The notes beneath the pieces were generated by a model, which had not been told where the DNA came from, made no database searches, and saw only the letters and a list, made by a program, of their open reading frames with translations. 64,000 nucleotides of DNA from positions 958,727 through 1,022,726 of the forward strand of contig NZ_FSRB01000002.1 of NCBI RefSeq assembly GCF_900129635.1, given 5' to 3'. The DNA is from Singulisphaera sp. GP187 (lineage in GTDB: Bacteria; Planctomycetota; Planctomycetia; Isosphaerales; Isosphaeraceae). A program made the position numbers and the translations under genes. Positions 33,356 to 41,409 of this stretch are shown one piece after another. Within the stretch, counting starts at the first letter, position 1. Each line of letters opens with the position of its first letter.

Positions 33356-34555
33356 CTAAAGGAAATCCGAAACCGTTCCCCATGCGTCGAGATTCGACAG
33401 TCGATAGGCCCGCTCGTCATCGCTGTAGAATGCGGACAAGTCACCGTCTTGCGAGATTACGAATGCGATGGCCCCGGGGACCGCGCGGACAAACTCGGCG
33501 GCAGATCGGTGTCGCATTCCGCCGCCGTTTCCTTCATCGAGCAAGTGGCCCGTGACCGCATCGTGAAGGGCCAACGTCGGTATCGCACCGACGATTTTCG
33601 CGCCAAAGCCACACAAACTCAGTTCGCTGTCGAAAACGACGGCTCCGTCGGTCGCCGACAACCTCCCGTACATCCGTGCCACGCGCAGGAGGTGTCCCCG
33701 TTGCAGCAGCCATTGTTTGCGGCCTTCGGAGACGTTCTCGCCCGCGCGTTGTATCAACGTCACGATCGTCGACTCGAAAGCGCGAAAGAGATTGCCTTTC
33801 GCTCGAAACCTCGGTTCCACGCAAGGACAATGACGATGCGGAATGATCAGGAAGGCTCCTCCATCCGGTGAGTTGATGACGTCCGCCATCATCGTCGCCC
33901 AGACGTAGAGGAACCCGTCCACGAGCAATTCCGCCGACAGAACAGGGTCGCCCTTGATTGCATCAGGAGGCTGCAGAAATTCCTCGCAGAGCTGTCGCAC
34001 CAGTCCACGAAAAGGCAGGACCGCTTTGTCGAAGGCGATCAATTCCCTGATCTTGTTTCCCCGCAGATGAAACACGGGGCCGGGCTGGATCGTGGCGCGG
34101 AGTTCCCCTGGCCCGTCCACTCGGACCGTCAGCGTCCCTTCCGGGAGGGAGACTTCGGAAATTGCCTCCATGTCGCCTCGGGCCGAATGCTCCTGAAAAT
34201 CAAGAATCTGGAAGGCCCTGAAGCCTTGCCGTGCATCCCCAACGATCCTGACCGCTGTGTTCGGATCGGAGATGGCCGGAGCGAGGTAACGGATTGCCTC
34301 GACGGAATTCATGCTCGGCCAAGGGACGTCGAACTCGACGGTGTGTCCAAATGTTTCATTTCCACAAATAACGCGAAATCGTGGGTATCGGCCTTCATCC
34401 GGGATCAGGCTGGCATGAAACAGGAGCTTGATGAGCCGGGAGAGGTCATCAATGCCGGCGACGTCGGGATCGAAATACGGCATGAGTTTCGCCGCCAGCT
34501 CCTCCGGCCCCTCGAACGTTTCGTCCGACGTCTCCAATTCCTGCAATGGCTTCAT
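33356..34555 (-). CDS. DisA_N/DACNV-like (diadenylate cyclase-related) domain protein
   Basis: 399 residues from ATG 34555 (MKPLQELETSDETFEGPEEL), with GGGAG about 7 nt upstream. The C-terminal third has the two hallmark motifs of the DisA nucleotide-binding fold: DGA at 303-305 in TDGAVVFDSELSL and RHR at 348-350 in GGGMRHRSAAEFV, followed by FVISQDGDLSAFY. In diadenylate cyclases the DGA and RHR motifs contact ATP. DisA_N relatives fused to other N-terminal regions have been grouped as DACNV-type domains, some predicted to be sensors. The N-terminal 250 residues are not recognised. No membrane segment is evident. Whether it makes c-di-AMP or only binds nucleotide is open. Confidence 0.75.
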   Translation of the reverse strand: MKPLQELETSDETFEGPEELAAKLMPYFDPDVAGIDDLSRLIKLLFHASLIPDEGRYPRFRVICGNETFGHTVEFDVPWPSMNSVEAIRYLAPAISDPNTAVRIVGDARQGFRAFQILDFQEHSARGDMEAISEVSLPEGTLTVRVDGPGELRATIQPGPVFHLRGNKIRELIAFDKAVLPFRGLVRQLCEEFLQPPDAIKGDPVLSAELLVDGFLYVWATMMADVINSPDGGAFLIIPHRHCPCVEPRFRAKGNLFRAFESTIVTLIQRAGENVSEGRKQWLLQRGHLLRVARMYGRLSATDGAVVFDSELSLCGFGAKIVGAIPTLALHDAVTGHLLDEGNGGGMRHRSAAEFVRAVPGAIAFVISQDGDLSAFYSDDERAYRLSNLDAWGTVSDFL

Positions 34556-34597
34556 AGTTGATCTCCCGACACGGGCGCAGAAGGAGAATGGGACACT

Positions 34598-34859
34598 GCT
34601 GGTGCTCCCGTTCTGGGAAAGACCAACTTTGGGGGAATCGATTCCCGGAGGTGCATCGACCCATCCCGCCCGCGGCATGCCGAGCCGCAGGCCTTCGCCA
34701 ACCAGGGGCCGTGTGGCCTTCCATTACCGCTGGTGTTCCCGTTCTGGGAAAGACCAACTTTGGGGGAATCGATTCCCGGAGGTGCATCGACCCATCCCGC
34801 CCGCGGCATGCCGAGCCGCAGGCCTTCGCCAACCAGGGGCCGTGCGGTCTTCCATTCGT
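34598..34859. repeat. 131-bp tandem duplication, two copies
   Basis: Copy 1 is 34598-34728 and copy 2 is 34729-34859, differing at only a few positions near their ends (for example GTGTGGCC versus GTGCGGTC). The unit contains CCCGCGGCATGCCG and AAGACCAACTTTGGGGG. It lies in the leader of the DACNV-like gene on the minus strand. No coding potential is evident. Confidence 0.92.
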
Positions 34860-34896
34860 CGATGACAGTGAAGTTTCAGGACCTGAATCGCCGCCG

Positions 34897-34936
34897 CCCT
34901 TCCCTTCCCTTCCCTTCCCTTCCCTTCCCTTCCCTT
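34897..34936. repeat. Pentanucleotide microsatellite (CCCTT)8
   Basis: Eight perfect units; on the minus (transcribed) strand they read AAGGG. The tract lies 27 nt beyond the patatin stop and about 340 nt before the DACNV-like start. Such tracts are prone to slippage, so length may vary between isolates. Confidence 0.95.
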
Positions 34937-34963
34937 CCGGCCGGCCTCGTCTTCGGGATGGGA

Positions 34964-36295
34964 CTATTTCCGTCGCAACCGGCGGAAGAAGCGGGCGAAC
35001 GGCTCGTCCTCGACCGGCGGCGGTCGGTCAACCGCCTTGAGCTTGGGGCCCCCTCGAGGGACCTGCTCCTCGCCCGGGCTGAACTCGAGGCCGCTGGACG
35101 TCCAGTGGCCGCTCCGCCCCATCTCCCGGCCCTTGGCGTAGAGTTCGTGCATCTTCGCGGCATCGAATGCGAGCGGGTTGTCGTCGAGTTGCCATTCCTC
35201 CGGGACCGCGGCGACGTGTAACCCCGCCCCGACGTCACGACAGAGCACGTGCAGCTTGAGCAGGTCGTCGTCCTGGCGGCCCGCGAGGAGGCCCAAGAGG
35301 GCCTCCTCGGTGACCGCCCTGACCCGTCGCTCGACCGCCTTGCGGGTCGGGGCGAGCTTGCCCGAGAGCACCACGTACACCTCCGCCCGCCCGTGGGTCG
35401 GCCCCGCGGCCCCGTTCGGCCCGACTCCGAATACAGAGGCCGGGAGGAAGGCATTGGCCCTGACCGCGCCGTCCACGTGCAGCTCCGTGTGAATCCGGCC
35501 GTCGATCTCGACGTCGATGGGCACGGGCGGGAACACCGCCGGGACGGAGCACGAGGCGAGGAGGATGTTGCAGAAGAGCACCCGCCGGCCCGGAGCGGCG
35601 CCGGAGGCGATCGCGCCGAGGTCCCAGATGACGCCCGTCTTTGAATCCAGGTCGGTGGTCGCGACGTAGAGCCGGCGCCCCTTGCGGTGCTCCTCGGCCA
35701 CCCGCCGCAGGAAGTCGGGCGTGACCTCGTCGTCGATCCGCTTGCGGAGCGGGGCCGGGTCGGCGAGCGAGTCGCCCCAGGCGAGAGCCGTCAGCAAGGA
35801 TCGACGATGAAAGACGTCGCGTTCGCCGGTCGCTATATAGAACTCGCCCAGGCGATCGTCGCAGTCCGGCCCGAGGAAGGCGAAGATCGCGATGAGGGCG
35901 CCGGTGCTGACGCCGGTCACCACGTCGAACTGGGGGCGACGCCCCGTCGTGGTCCATCCCTTCAGGATCCCGGCCGCGAAGGCGCCGTTCGCCCCTCCGC
36001 CCGACAGCACCAGCGCCGTGCGGGCCGGGACCGGAGGGCGTGACTCCTCCACTGGGACCAGGACGGTGTGCGCGGGCACGTCGGGCGAGGGATGGCGGCG
36101 AGCGATGCTGCCGCAACCGGTCGCCAGGACCGCGAAGACCGCGACCATCGATCCGACTCGCCGTCGCAAGGGAGTCTTTCTTGTACTCACGGGTTCGTGC
36201 TCGACGGTGGAAACGAAGTGTGCCATCGATTGCCGCCACTCCATCCGCCCGTCCCCGCGACTCCAGCTCGCCGGGCCAGGTTCGGCTTCGCTCAC
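34964..36295 (-). CDS. Patatin-like phospholipase lipoprotein
   Basis: 443 residues read from GTG 36295, whose GTGA overlaps the stop of the cytochrome gene, suggesting coupling. ATGs at 36244 and 36226 are alternatives. A lipobox LATGC at residues 57-61 follows a hydrophobic stretch (MVAVFAVLATGC) and predicts a lipid-anchored protein; if so a start nearer the signal, such as 36226, is more natural. Patatin motifs are present: LSGGGANGAF (oxyanion loop), GVSTG at 128-132 with nucleophile S130, and VDGAVRANAF supplying the catalytic Asp. Patatins are acyl hydrolases acting on phospholipids or lipid esters. It is the last gene of the redoxin-cytochrome-patatin operon. Confidence 0.9.
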   Translation of the reverse strand: MSEAEPGPASWSRGDGRMEWRQSMAHFVSTVEHEPVSTRKTPLRRRVGSMVAVFAVLATGCGSIARRHPSPDVPAHTVLVPVEESRPPVPARTALVLSGGGANGAFAAGILKGWTTTGRRPQFDVVTGVSTGALIAIFAFLGPDCDDRLGEFYIATGERDVFHRRSLLTALAWGDSLADPAPLRKRIDDEVTPDFLRRVAEEHRKGRRLYVATTDLDSKTGVIWDLGAIASGAAPGRRVLFCNILLASCSVPAVFPPVPIDVEIDGRIHTELHVDGAVRANAFLPASVFGVGPNGAAGPTHGRAEVYVVLSGKLAPTRKAVERRVRAVTEEALLGLLAGRQDDDLLKLHVLCRDVGAGLHVAAVPEEWQLDDNPLAFDAAKMHELYAKGREMGRSGHWTSSGLEFSPGEEQVPRGGPKLKAVDRPPPVEDEPFARFFRRLRRK

Positions 36296-37641
36296 TTGCG
36301 ACCCACCGCTCGGATGACGCCTAAGGTGCCCCCTCGTTCGCTCACGCCGAGCCTTTCGAAATCCTCTTCTCGCGCGGGCATGACCTGGAGGAAGGCCAGG
36401 GACATTTCATCCGTGGTCTGCTCACCCCACCTGACCCGCTTCGGCGGCTGGTTCGGGTTGTGGATGTTGTCGGCCGAATTGTCATGCACCGATTCCATGA
36501 CGACCCGCGTGCCCGCAACCAGCTTCACGGGGGCGGCGTACTGGTAATAGACCTGCCAGTTGAAATCCCAGTCATCGATCCAAAGCAGCGAGAACGGCTC
36601 GCCTTTCGGCGGGTAGGCGGTCAGCTTGAACTCGCGGCCGATGAGGTGCATGTGGGGGAAGCTGCCCACGACCTCGACATCGATCGGCACTCTGAGTTCA
36701 GCCCGTGTGCGATACGACCGTTCGCCCGGCGGGATGTCGATCTTGAAATCGATCAGCAAGAGGTCCACCATCGACCTTCGTGGCGGCTGGTCGGTCAGGT
36801 AGAACCCGACGCTGGACTGCTCAACCTCGGGCTTGCCGGTCGGGTGGAGGTGGAGGTTGAGGACGAAATCGGCTCCGGGTTCCCACGGCATTGCGATGCC
36901 GTCGGGCAGCGGGATGGGGTCGCGGCCGGGGGTCCACGTGGCCAGGCTGCCGGGGAAGAGTTGGCCGGGGGGAGTCCCCGCGCCATCGAATCCCGGGGCT
37001 GGGTCGGCCTCATCCTGCTTGCGAGAACGGCCGGTCACGTCGACCGTCAACTGCGCGTGGTGGACCACCCGACGGTTGGAGGGCCGGAACTCCGCGGCCT
37101 TGATGAATTTCCCCTTGGGGATCTCGAGTGCGAAGACGAAATTGCGATAGGCATCGCGGCCCTCCGCCGGGACCTCGTAGGCCGCGGGCATCGCTACCAC
37201 GATATCGGGCTCGCCGAGCTTCCAACCGTCGGTGAACCGAGGAGGGGCCGGCAAATCCTTGCGGTCCCCCTCCGGCTTGCCTTGGGTCACCCAGCGGGCG
37301 ATGTGCTCAATCTCCTCGGCCGCCAATCGTCGTTCCCCGACGAAGCTTCCGTGCCCCTCGACACTCTTCCAGGGGGGCATGATGTGCTCGGAGATCACGC
37401 TCTGGATCATCGTCGCCCGCTTTTTCGCGTCGGCGTAAGTCAGCAACGAGAATGGGGCGACCTGCCCCGGTCGATGACACTCCACACACTGCCGGAAGAG
37501 AATCGGAGCGATCTGCTTGTTGAACGTCACCGGCGCCGGATCGGCGGCCGGAGCCACGGGCTGCCCTTGGGCGGCACAGGGGCTGCAACGGGCGAGGAAG
37601 ACCGCGAAGGCACAGGCGAACCCGACGATAGAGGGTTTCAT
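36292..37641 (-). CDS. Planctomycete-type cytochrome c / copper type II monooxygenase-like protein
   Basis: 449 residues from ATG 37641 (MKPSIVGFACAFAVFLARCS), with AGGAG about 10 nt upstream; a longer open frame to 38187 is non-coding shadow of the redoxin gene. A signal peptide is followed by VTFNKQIAPILFRQCVECHR, giving the haem motif CVECH at residues 52-56, then MPPWKS and WVTQGKPEGD. The C-terminal half resembles copper type II ascorbate-dependent monooxygenase domains, with RRVVHHAQL, LNLHLHPTGKPE and GSFPHMHLIGREFK supplying candidate copper histidines. It is likely a periplasmic redox enzyme of unknown substrate. The redoxin ends 13 nt upstream and the patatin gene overlaps its stop. 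Confidence 0.88.
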   Translation of the reverse strand: MKPSIVGFACAFAVFLARCSPCAAQGQPVAPAADPAPVTFNKQIAPILFRQCVECHRPGQVAPFSLLTYADAKKRATMIQSVISEHIMPPWKSVEGHGSFVGERRLAAEEIEHIARWVTQGKPEGDRKDLPAPPRFTDGWKLGEPDIVVAMPAAYEVPAEGRDAYRNFVFALEIPKGKFIKAAEFRPSNRRVVHHAQLTVDVTGRSRKQDEADPAPGFDGAGTPPGQLFPGSLATWTPGRDPIPLPDGIAMPWEPGADFVLNLHLHPTGKPEVEQSSVGFYLTDQPPRRSMVDLLLIDFKIDIPPGERSYRTRAELRVPIDVEVVGSFPHMHLIGREFKLTAYPPKGEPFSLLWIDDWDFNWQVYYQYAAPVKLVAGTRVVMESVHDNSADNIHNPNQPPKRVRWGEQTTDEMSLAFLQVMPAREEDFERLGVSERGGTLGVIRAVGRK

Positions 37642-37654
37642 CGAAGTCTGTCTC

Positions 37655-38329
37655 CTAGTGGATATCAGGGATGATGCATCCCACGGCCTTGGTATGTGGT
37701 TGGGGGACGGGTCGCCCGGCCAAGATTGCGTCCAGGGAGTCGCGGAGGTCGTGCAAGGTGACCTGGGGCCGCCGCTTGCCGAGACCGGCGTAGCGGTTAT
37801 CGACCCGGCCGAGGTAGAGCAACTCGCCCGCGGGCGAGAGCACGGCTGCTTCCGGGGTGATGGTCGCACCGACCTTCCGCACCCAGGCGTGCCGCTCGTC
37901 CCGCACGACCGGAGGCCGAAGCTGATGCTCTCGGGCGTGCTCGCTCGCACCTTCGATGGATAACTGCGGGTCGACCTGGACCAGGAACAAGCGCACGCCG
38001 CGTGGCTCGTAATCCGCATGCAGCCGATTGAGCTCCGGTATGTACGAGTCGGAGATGGGGCAATCGGGCACGAGGAAGACGAGTACGACCGCCCGCACCT
38101 TGGAGTCATCAAAAGGCCGGTGGGTCGAACCGCCGATGTCCACGAGCCTGCGTTCCCGTGGCCGCAGGTTGCCTCCGACGTTGTCACTGGCCACGCCCTG
38201 GCCGCATCCGATTGCGACCGTGACCAAAGCGAGAGCCATGACGATTGTCATCGTTGCCCATAACCCGATTCGGCAGGGATCAAATAGACGTAGTGTCACC
38301 AATGGGTAATGTAAATAAACGGGGGGCAT
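37655..38329 (-). CDS. Redoxin (thioredoxin-like) envelope protein
   Basis: 224 residues from ATG 38329 (MPPVYLHYPLVTLRLFDP). An alternative ATG at 38251 (MTIVMALALVTVAIGC) would give a short lipoprotein signal with lipobox-like AIGC, and is quite plausible. The redoxin core begins FDDSKVRAVVLVFLVPDCPI and continues SDSYIPELNRLHADYEPRGV, the planctomycete redoxin pattern with a single Cys (DCPIS) in place of a CxxC. AVLSPAGELLYLGRVDNRYA is the usual C-terminal strand pair. It is probably a periplasmic partner of the cytochrome/monooxygenase encoded 13 nt downstream. A GC hairpin at 38385-38400 lies in its leader. Confidence 0.85.
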   Translation of the reverse strand: MPPVYLHYPLVTLRLFDPCRIGLWATMTIVMALALVTVAIGCGQGVASDNVGGNLRPRERRLVDIGGSTHRPFDDSKVRAVVLVFLVPDCPISDSYIPELNRLHADYEPRGVRLFLVQVDPQLSIEGASEHAREHQLRPPVVRDERHAWVRKVGATITPEAAVLSPAGELLYLGRVDNRYAGLGKRRPQVTLHDLRDSLDAILAGRPVPQPHTKAVGCIIPDIH

Positions 38330-38384
38330 CGTGGTTGCTTCACTCCTTTCATCGGGAAACTCTCGGCACCCGGCAACACCACGG

Positions 38385-38400
38385 CGGGGGACGCCCCCCG
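38385..38400. terminator. Short GC hairpin between lpxA and redoxin genes
   Basis: CGGGGG at 38385-38390 pairs with CCCCCG at 38395-38400 around a 4-nt loop. It lies after the lpxA stop and before the redoxin start on the same strand. It may end lpxA transcription or shape the redoxin leader; there is no T-run. Confidence 0.35.
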
Positions 38401-38470
38401 GTCGGGCCGTGCTCATCCCTTCGGCTTGTCGGTCTCACGCTTCCTCGTGAAGGGGAAGGAGCCGCTCCGT

Positions 38471-39364
38471 TCAGTGGGGATCCGGTGTGGCCTCGCAAGG
38501 GACGGCCACGCGCGCCTTGCGGAAATTGGCGCCTCGATCACGAGCCCGACCGTTCTTGCCGGCTTGCTGGGCCTCCACGAACGCGATGAGGTGGAGAACC
38601 TCGGCGGAGAGTTGCCCGCGTGCTCTGAGAATCTCGACCGTTTGCTGCAAACCCTTCTTGGCCCGATACAACAACCGGTGGGCTTCGCGGAGGGTTTGGA
38701 TCGTCTCTTCGCAAAAGAAGTCGTTGCGCCGCAGGCCCAGCGTGTTGAGGCTACGGACCCTCGAGGGATAGCCATCGATCCGCATGTATCGTGGGACGTC
38801 CTGAGTGACCTTCGACTGGCTGCCGACGAAACTGAATCCACCGACCGTGACCTCGTGGACGACGGCCACTCCATTGGCAATTTCCACATCGCTCTCAACA
38901 TGGACGTGGCCGCCGAGGACCGTGCGCTCGGCAATCGTGATTCGGTCGCCGAGCTGACAGTCGTGGGCGACGTGTGCGCCGGCCATCAGGACGTTGCGGC
39001 TGCCGATGCGGGTTGTGCCATCCTCTTTCTCGGAGCCACGGTGGACGGTCACGCATTGGCGAAGAACGTTGTAGTCGCCGATCTCGACCCGAGTGGGAGT
39101 CCCCTTGTAGGAGAGATCTTGAGGGGCGTCCCCGAGTGTTACAAACGGGCCGATCGTGTTGAACTCACCCAAGGTCACGTCACCCATGATGCAGACGTGG
39201 GAGATCAGGCGAGTGCCTTGTCCGATCCTGACGTCAGGCCCGATCGTACAAAAAGGGCCGATCTCCACGTGGAATCCCAACTCCGCGCGGGGATCGATAC
39301 GCGACAGTGAGGTCAGTTTGGTCAAGTTCGGGTTCCCCAATCCTTCGAGGCGGTACACAGCCAT
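38471..39364 (-). CDS. lpxA: Acyl-ACP--UDP-N-acetylglucosamine O-acyltransferase
   Basis: A 297-residue protein. LpxA adds a 3-hydroxyacyl chain to UDP-GlcNAc, the first step of lipid A synthesis, in the cytosol as a trimer. The left-handed beta-helix shows as hexapeptide repeats (IGPFCTIGPDVRIGQGTRL, ISHVCIMGDVTLG). Family-specific segments are QDLSYKGTPTRVEIGDYNVL and CVTVHRGSEKEDGTTRIG. The catalytic-histidine region reads NVLMAGAHVAHDCQLGD. A C-terminal helical domain follows from SKVTQDVPRYMRIDGYPSRV, ending in a basic tail slightly longer than usual. No other lipid A genes adjoin it; a DUF3313 lipoprotein gene is upstream on the same strand. Confidence 0.93.
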   Translation of the reverse strand: MAVYRLEGLGNPNLTKLTSLSRIDPRAELGFHVEIGPFCTIGPDVRIGQGTRLISHVCIMGDVTLGEFNTIGPFVTLGDAPQDLSYKGTPTRVEIGDYNVLRQCVTVHRGSEKEDGTTRIGSRNVLMAGAHVAHDCQLGDRITIAERTVLGGHVHVESDVEIANGVAVVHEVTVGGFSFVGSQSKVTQDVPRYMRIDGYPSRVRSLNTLGLRRNDFFCEETIQTLREAHRLLYRAKKGLQQTVEILRARGQLSAEVLHLIAFVEAQQAGKNGRARDRGANFRKARVAVPCEATPDPH

Positions 39365-39401
39365 TCGCCGTGGGAAATGTCAGGAGGTTCCCATGATCCT
39401 G

Positions 39402-40157
39402 TCAGCGGGCAATGGTTTCCCGGAGTTCCTTGGCGGCCCGTCGCATCGCCTTCCTGGCATGTTTGAGGCGAATGAAGTTCCCGAAGAAGTCAAGCGGGCC
39501 GCCGGCGGAGGCGCACGTGATGGCGGCGATTTGCCGGTTGTCTGGGCCGACGACCTCGGCCTCGACACACGCCCCGCCGGTGAACATCGGCAGTGGGACC
39601 GGAACGCCGACGACCGTGCCCACGATCCCAGCGACATGGAAGACCGCGTTTGTGTAAGGCCGGGAGAGTCGCGCGACCGTGATGACGCTCCGTACGCGGG
39701 CGGTATTCGCGCCGGGCCGCTCGACGACCGGTCGGATGGTGCCGAGTTGATCGCGAAGGGCGATCGAAAGCTCCGCGGTCAATGCGGGGCGACTGCTCGA
39801 GTCACGCCCGGCTCTGCTCTGCTCGTCGACCATCCAACCGGCCGGCTCGATGTAAAACGAGTCGATCCGTGCGAGGGCCTCAGGCGTTGCGTTTCGGGAG
39901 AGATTCCGTTGCTTGCCAAGGCCGCCATTGATGTGGAAGGAGTCCTTGGTGAGCCCGGCGTAGTCGCTGAGTACGCCGCTCTGCGTGGGTTGATAAGGGT
40001 CGAGAGACTTGCAGCCGGAGGACATCGCCGCAAGTCCAGCCAACAGACACGCGGCGACTCGATAGACTTGTGTGGTCCAAAATTGCGGCGCTGACACGAG
40101 AGCTGTGTGCACGGGTCCGTCCTTGAGAATCGGCCCAGTCCCTGGGCTCGTGGCCAC
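39402..40157 (-). CDS. DUF3313 lipoprotein
   Basis: 251 residues read from GTG 40157; no better start is evident. A hydrophobic stretch CLLAGLAAMSSGC provides a lipobox with Cys near residue 49, but it begins rather far from the N-terminus, so a later start is possible. The mature part opens KSLDPYQPTQSGVLSDYAGL, the DUF3313 hallmark (G-x-L-x-D-Y), and continues IDSFYIEPAGWMVDE. DUF3313 proteins are envelope lipoproteins of unknown function. The gene ends 37 nt before lpxA, so the two are probably co-transcribed, and it is divergent from the TetR gene. Confidence 0.82.
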   Translation of the reverse strand: MATSPGTGPILKDGPVHTALVSAPQFWTTQVYRVAACLLAGLAAMSSGCKSLDPYQPTQSGVLSDYAGLTKDSFHINGGLGKQRNLSRNATPEALARIDSFYIEPAGWMVDEQSRAGRDSSSRPALTAELSIALRDQLGTIRPVVERPGANTARVRSVITVARLSRPYTNAVFHVAGIVGTVVGVPVPLPMFTGGACVEAEVVGPDNRQIAAITCASAGGPLDFFGNFIRLKHARKAMRRAAKELRETIAR

Positions 40158-40480
40158 CAGCCCGGGAGTCGAGCCGGCATGCCGTCCGCAAAACTCGTAA
40201 TGACTATTTACGCTGTTTCGGTCAGTGGGTCAATATGGCTTCAGCGAGCACCGAGGTGATTTCGCGAGCCAGACGGTTTCCGCCGCACCCGGTGGTGTCA
40301 TGACGGCGAGGATTCGAGCGGTGGTGCAGAGCATCGCTCGAATGTCCGAAGAGCGAATGCCCCGCACTTCGGCTCTGCTCATTTGGCCAGACGAACTTGT
40401 CCCTGCGGCAGAATTGCGGTAGAAATCCGTTGGTGTTCCTCTCCGCGGCACCCCGCTGGTTCTTACAGAGTTGACTGTCA
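40158..40480. other. Divergent intergenic region between DUF3313/lpxA and TetR genes
   Basis: A 323-nt region without a gene. By analogy with other TetR loci the operator should be here. I see no convincing long palindrome, so no site is called. Confidence 0.45.
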
Positions 40481-41050
40481 ATGGCTGACGAAAGCGTTCT
40501 TGCACACAGTGACAAGCGTTCACGGATTATCGTGGCCGCTCAACGACTCTTTCTGCGTCACGGCTTCAAGCGGACTTCCATCGAAGACGTCGCAAACGAG
40601 GCGGGGGTTGCCAAAGGCACGGTCTATCTTTACTTGGATTCCAAGGAGGCGCTCCTCTCGGCGGTAGCCGAGCGCTTCTGCGAGGAGACACTCACCGAGG
40701 CCAGTGCCGCGCTCGTTGAGCCCCGACCACCAACCGAGCAGTTGGTCGGGTTCCTGGATGCGTACGTCGGCAAGTTCAGCCGCCACATCTCGCAGACGCC
40801 GGAAGCGGCCCAGGTCCTAAGATCCCATAAGTCGATTTTGACAGAGGTCGGTAAATCCTTCGATGCTCGGCTCCTGACACTGCTTCAGTCAGCCTTGAAG
40901 ACATTGGGGATTGAGCGAGAAGACGCGGCCGACATGTTCCTCGCCGCTGCATGGGGGGCCTTCAAGACGGGCGATCCGGCCCCAGAGCCGTATCGGGCAC
41001 GCTTGGCCGCGATGATCGACATCCTGATCGTGGGCTTGAAACACCCCTAA
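40481..41050 (+). CDS. TetR family transcriptional regulator
   Basis: A 189-residue protein. The N-terminal DNA-binding domain is clear: RIIVAAQRLFLRHGFKRTSI then EDVANEAGVAKGTVYLYLDS with KEALL, the TetR helix-turn-helix at about residues 30-58. The C-terminal ligand domain (VEPRPPTEQLVGFLDAYVGK onwards) is helical and not assignable to a subfamily. It probably represses its own or the divergent DUF3313-lpxA transcription in response to a small molecule; this is inferred from gene arrangement. It converges on an IS630 remnant just 7 nt beyond its stop. Confidence 0.93.
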   Translation: MADESVLAHSDKRSRIIVAAQRLFLRHGFKRTSIEDVANEAGVAKGTVYLYLDSKEALLSAVAERFCEETLTEASAALVEPRPPTEQLVGFLDAYVGKFSRHISQTPEAAQVLRSHKSILTEVGKSFDARLLTLLQSALKTLGIEREDAADMFLAAAWGAFKTGDPAPEPYRARLAAMIDILIVGLKHP

Positions 41051-41057
41051 CGCAGAT

Positions 41058-41400
41058 TCAAGCGACCTTTTGTACAAGAGGTTCCGGTCGGTCAAAACCG
41101 AACCGTAGGACAACACCGACGCGGTCCTTGACCTCCTGAGCGGTCAGAAGCCGGTCCGGCTCGACGATCGCCCTCTTGCCGTGGCCCCACTTCGGCTCGA
41201 TCGGGTTGAGCCACGGGCTCTTCACCGGCTGTCGACAGCCGGCCTCCGAACACCCCCTCCTGCTTCACCCGGAGGTTGTGCGCCCGGATCCAGGACCGCA
41301 CCCGCTGGCTGATGCGCCAGGACGCGTGATCCCAGACCTGCAACAACGCCGTCTTCCCTCGGGACGCCAAGCAGTCGCACACCCGTGCGGAATCAAATCT
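41058..41400 (-). pseudogene. IS630-family transposase remnant (C-terminal half, frameshifted)
   Basis: On the minus strand one frame gives KTALLQVWDHASWRISQRVR then SWIRAHNLRVKQEG. After a shift near 41233 another frame gives KSPWLNPIEPKWGHGKRAIV, then EPDRLLTAQEVKDRVGVVLR and a stop at 41058-41060. The PWLNPIEPKW segment holds the catalytic glutamate of the IS630/Tc1 DDE domain. The part before the DHASW segment is missing or scrambled. It is unrelated in sequence to the split IS630 element at 58.7 kb. Repeat B copy 2 starts right beside it. Confidence 0.78.
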
Positions 41401-41409
41401 CGGAGCGAA

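Larger units (their letters stand above)
34556..34963. other. Repeat-filled spacer between patatin and DACNV-like genes
   Basis: No gene is seen. The space is occupied by a 131-bp tandem duplication and a (CCCTT)8 microsatellite, described separately. Confidence 0.6.

Noticed and set aside
33356..34678. Start of the DACNV-like gene at 34678
   Set aside because: The first 41 codons would lie in the 131-bp tandem duplication; ATG 34555 has a proper GGGAG site.
36292..38187. Longer start for the cytochrome gene
   Set aside because: The extra 182 codons overlap the redoxin gene in another frame and are Ser/Arg-rich; ATG 37641 has AGGAG and a signal peptide.
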